The notes below the pieces were generated by a model. The model worked only from the letters and a program-made list of their open reading frames with translations, did no database searches and was not told where the DNA came from. 29,728 bases of DNA from Rhizopus sp. PT2906 (lineage: Eukaryota; Mucoromycota; Mucoromycetes; Mucorales; Rhizopodaceae). Of this stretch, positions 28,701 through 29,728 are shown one piece after another. The first letter of the stretch is position 1. Every line of letters starts with the position of its first letter. The translations under genes were made by a program, and so were the position numbers. Location of the stretch: NCBI GenBank assembly GCA_025529335.1, contig JAMYHX010000521.1:1-29728 (forward strand), written 5' to 3'.

Positions 28701-29728
28701 AACCTGTTTCAAGATTGGCAAGGCATTCTTCATCCTGGACGTGCCAGAGTTGACGACGGAAATTCTTGGTGTCGAGCTTAGCAAGGATAAGTTTGCTTCC
28801 TTCTTTACGATCAGAGACAGTCAAAACAAGAGAACTATCAGCCTTTGAACGGATAAAGAACCAGTTCTCGGGGAATACACCACAGACATGAGTGACAAGT
28901 TTAGTATGTGAAGAAGTAGCTAAAGATAAAAAAAGGGACAAAGGTTAGCTCATTGCTTATTATGAACAGTATATCTAACGGCATTTACCTTGACCGTATC
29001 TGACTGTTAAAAGAATTCTTTCAGTACGTGACAAGACTTTAAGTTCCTTCTTGTAGACATCACTATAGCGAGATTCATAATGACCATGGACAAAGCCCCA
29101 GTTGTAGTGCTCGGTTGTGTTGTTAGAATAAGCAAGTTGGACATGGAATTGCTTGTCTTGCTCTACAAGGACAAAACCAAGGTTATTCTTGGCTTCAGAG
29201 ACAATTGAACCATCGGTCTTTACGAGCCATCGTTGACGTTGGTCAATTGTATGCTTATCGGTAATTAATTGTTCTCTGATCTGAAGTTCACTTCCGCCAA
29301 CCAGATCATCTTCCGCATGAAGGACCAAACCGGTAGCCACGTGAACAAGGAAGCCGTCACGGAAGGCCCATTGGAATCGCTCGTAGTGTCCGACCTCCAA
29401 CTTGCTGACAGTGACAGTAGAGTAAGATTGTGGCTTTTCAGGCACCAAGGCGAGACCGTTATGTGCAGTAATGAAGAATGTATCTTCTGGCCAGTTGGCA
29501 ATACGATGAATTGTCTTTTGTACATATTGGCCATTCACTTTCTTGCACTCGCTCAAAAGAGAGACTTTCCAGCTAGACAAAATTTGACGACCATTTTCGA
29601 CCTTGACTTCAGGAGATAAGAGACCCCATCGGTGCTCTTGCTTGACGGAAACGTGTTCAACAAGAGTGAGTTTGTAACCAGATTCAGTAGATTCTGGGAT
29701 AAGAGAAAGTGCCGAATTTGAGCCATGA
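13707..29728 (-). CDS. Giant mosaic protein: trefoils, helical repeats, HAD-like end
   Basis: One continuous gene, incomplete at its 5' end because the frame runs off the window. Exons are 29728-28989, 28919-19756, 19704-17379, 17328-16264 and 16210-13707. Introns are 69, 51, 50 and 53 nt, all GT...AG, and every join keeps frame, giving at least 5,265 residues. Order: tail of one trefoil, six ricin-type beta-trefoils, an acidic linker, about nineteen helical repeats with seven Ala/Gly-rich hydrophobic segments, a Lys/Asp/Ser linker (19515-19640), and a C-terminal haloacid-dehalogenase-like domain. No internal stop was found, so the gene is under coding constraint. Introns fall mostly in linkers between modules. 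The true start, and any signal peptide, lie outside. No known family with this architecture comes to mind. A cytoskeletal, septal or membrane scaffold is possible (inference). Its 3' end faces the bZIP gene, 103 bp between stops. Confidence 0.9.
13770..14540 (-). other. C-terminal HAD-like (L-2-haloacid dehalogenase type) domain
   Basis: Part of the giant protein. Motif I is VVAYDLVGTVVNYRKTLYEV, with the nucleophile Asp encoded at 14508-14510, followed by a helical cap (FNNFVNDWFGAYSEIK ... SLHESLVHILQRY). Motif II is ATIAISDSFSTR. The segment that should carry the catalytic Lys (KPD in dehalogenases) reads TGTSQSATEAVVEG. The last motif is LALVSSNAQLVSAAKKQG (VSSN at 13956-13967), where dehalogenases have VSSNAWD; the Asp is replaced by Leu. 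It looks like a type II haloacid dehalogenase fold that has lost Lys and Asp, hence a probable pseudoenzyme or binding domain. Confidence 0.72.
14550..25260 (-). other. About nineteen divergent helical repeats
   Basis: Part of the giant protein. Each unit begins with a pattern like V-x3-W-(F/L)-x2-L-x-E-x3-R and continues QGG-x-NV-x2-D(I/V)-x-IV-x2-S-x2-E-x4-IE-x-AK. A second helix pair follows, often with IQQIGV or IQEI. Clear examples are WFTHLTEKVIARTKQGGDNV (about 15550-15490), WFSQVIRDISLRVHQGGDNV (about 18880-18820) and FFQKFTNSVIERVNQGGDNV (about 21160-21100). Units are about 110-220 residues apart and diverged, though two neighbours share TGGIEQMR almost exactly (19150 and 19880). Composition is rich in Thr, Val, Glu, Lys and Ser. 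Secondary structure is judged by eye. Confidence 0.75.
15630..27550 (-). other. Seven Ala/Gly-rich hydrophobic segments
   Basis: Scattered along the giant protein, each about 18-22 residues of Ala, Gly, Val and Ile, mostly followed by a Lys/His-rich charged stretch. Positions: 27550-27473 (GIATAGATILAGAAGVVNAA), 25495-25412 (VGIVAGAAAAGTAVVGVASK), 23625-23551 (ALTAIGAAAAAMASAAIFHR), 21787-21700 (LLGSAAVAAGTAIAVEVAKK), 18073-17995 (TAAVVVGAATAAMAVHTIKK), 17300-17215 (GKVVAGSLAVGAAAAGAAAI) and 15703-15630 (VGTAAVAAAAAVAIGYHKK). They sit in the linkers ahead of helical repeats. Length and composition allow membrane insertion or glycine-zipper packing; neither is proven. Confidence 0.8.
22342..22365 (-). 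repeat. Triplet repeat coding poly-Thr
   Basis: Eight Thr codons in a row (six ACT, two ACC) in the giant gene. Such a run is prone to length change and lies in a linker before a helical repeat. Confidence 0.95.
25685..29510 (-). other. Six ricin-type beta-trefoil modules
   Basis: N-terminal region of the giant protein. Approximate modules: 29510-29070, 28890-28440, 28310-27785, 27290-26800, 26660-26227 and 26140-25685. Most open with FP-x3-WFFI(R/K), and the typical modules carry Q-x-W signatures of the ricin B fold (QLWHVQ, NQIWGL, YQRWSF in the second). Several close with (I/K)PV(F/Y)G. The fifth has lost most Q-x-W motifs (FLWAYVDGYL, QVFYIT) and may be structural only. There is no ribosome-inactivating A-chain, so this is a fold, not a toxin. 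An acidic linker (about 27660-27570, YVEESESDDDEDSEEDEES) separates the third and fourth modules. Confidence 0.82.
29535..29728 (-). other. C-terminal end of a further trefoil, cut by the window edge
   Basis: The frame is open to the last base. It reads SGYKLTLVEHVSVKQEHRWG then LLSPEVKVENG, with QEHRW-like spacing matching the last strand of the other modules. The gene therefore continues outside the window with at least one more trefoil. Confidence 0.6.

Noticed and set aside
25685..29510. Ricin-like toxin
   Set aside because: Only the lectin-type beta-trefoil fold is present; there is no A-chain glycosidase domain, and the modules lead into a structural repeat protein.

Overview
The window looks like nuclear DNA of an early-diverging filamentous fungus, most likely Mucoromycota (Mucor/Rhizopus type). 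It is AT-rich with pyrimidine-rich leaders. Introns are short (about 50-85 nt) with GT...AG ends. The proteins are fungal: a mitochondrial Rieske subunit, a secreted A1 aspartic protease, an ACR3 arsenite exporter, a Yap-like bZIP factor and a Ytp1-family membrane protein. No genus can be fixed from sequence alone.

Layout. 57-722 (-) is a decayed fragment of a gene family I cannot name, beside a MITE-like relic (731-915). 1646-3663 (+) is an 11-exon SAMHD1-like HD-domain gene. Convergent to it, 3926-5161 (-) is a one-exon secreted aspartic protease. After about 1.1 kb without a gene come RIP1, the Rieske iron-sulfur subunit of complex III (6271-7247, +), and a Ytp1-family membrane protein (7372-9210, +). 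9440-11160 is a scrambled stretch. A minus-strand gene relic there appears split by a truncated extra copy of the bZIP gene. That copy carries its own inserted MITE with a 9-bp target duplication, and it is bordered by a perfect 47-bp inverted repeat. 11619-12818 (+) is ACR3, followed 40 bp later by the intact bZIP gene (12859-13603, +). The pairing recalls the yeast ARR1/ARR3 arsenic cluster.

The second half of the window (13707-29728, -) is one gene, cut by the window edge at its 5' end. It encodes at least 5,265 residues in five exons, one of them 9.2 kb long. In order the protein has: the tail of one beta-trefoil module and six ricin-type trefoils; acidic and Lys-rich linkers; about nineteen divergent helical repeats, interrupted by seven Ala/Gly-rich hydrophobic segments that mostly end in Lys/His-rich stretches; and a C-terminal haloacid-dehalogenase-like domain that has kept the nucleophile Asp but seems to have lost two catalytic residues. 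I know of no named protein with this architecture. It is the best candidate here for an undescribed system, perhaps a giant cytolinker or membrane-associated scaffold (inference).

Apart from ACR3 and the bZIP gene, I see no pathway linking the genes; most look like ordinary neighbours.
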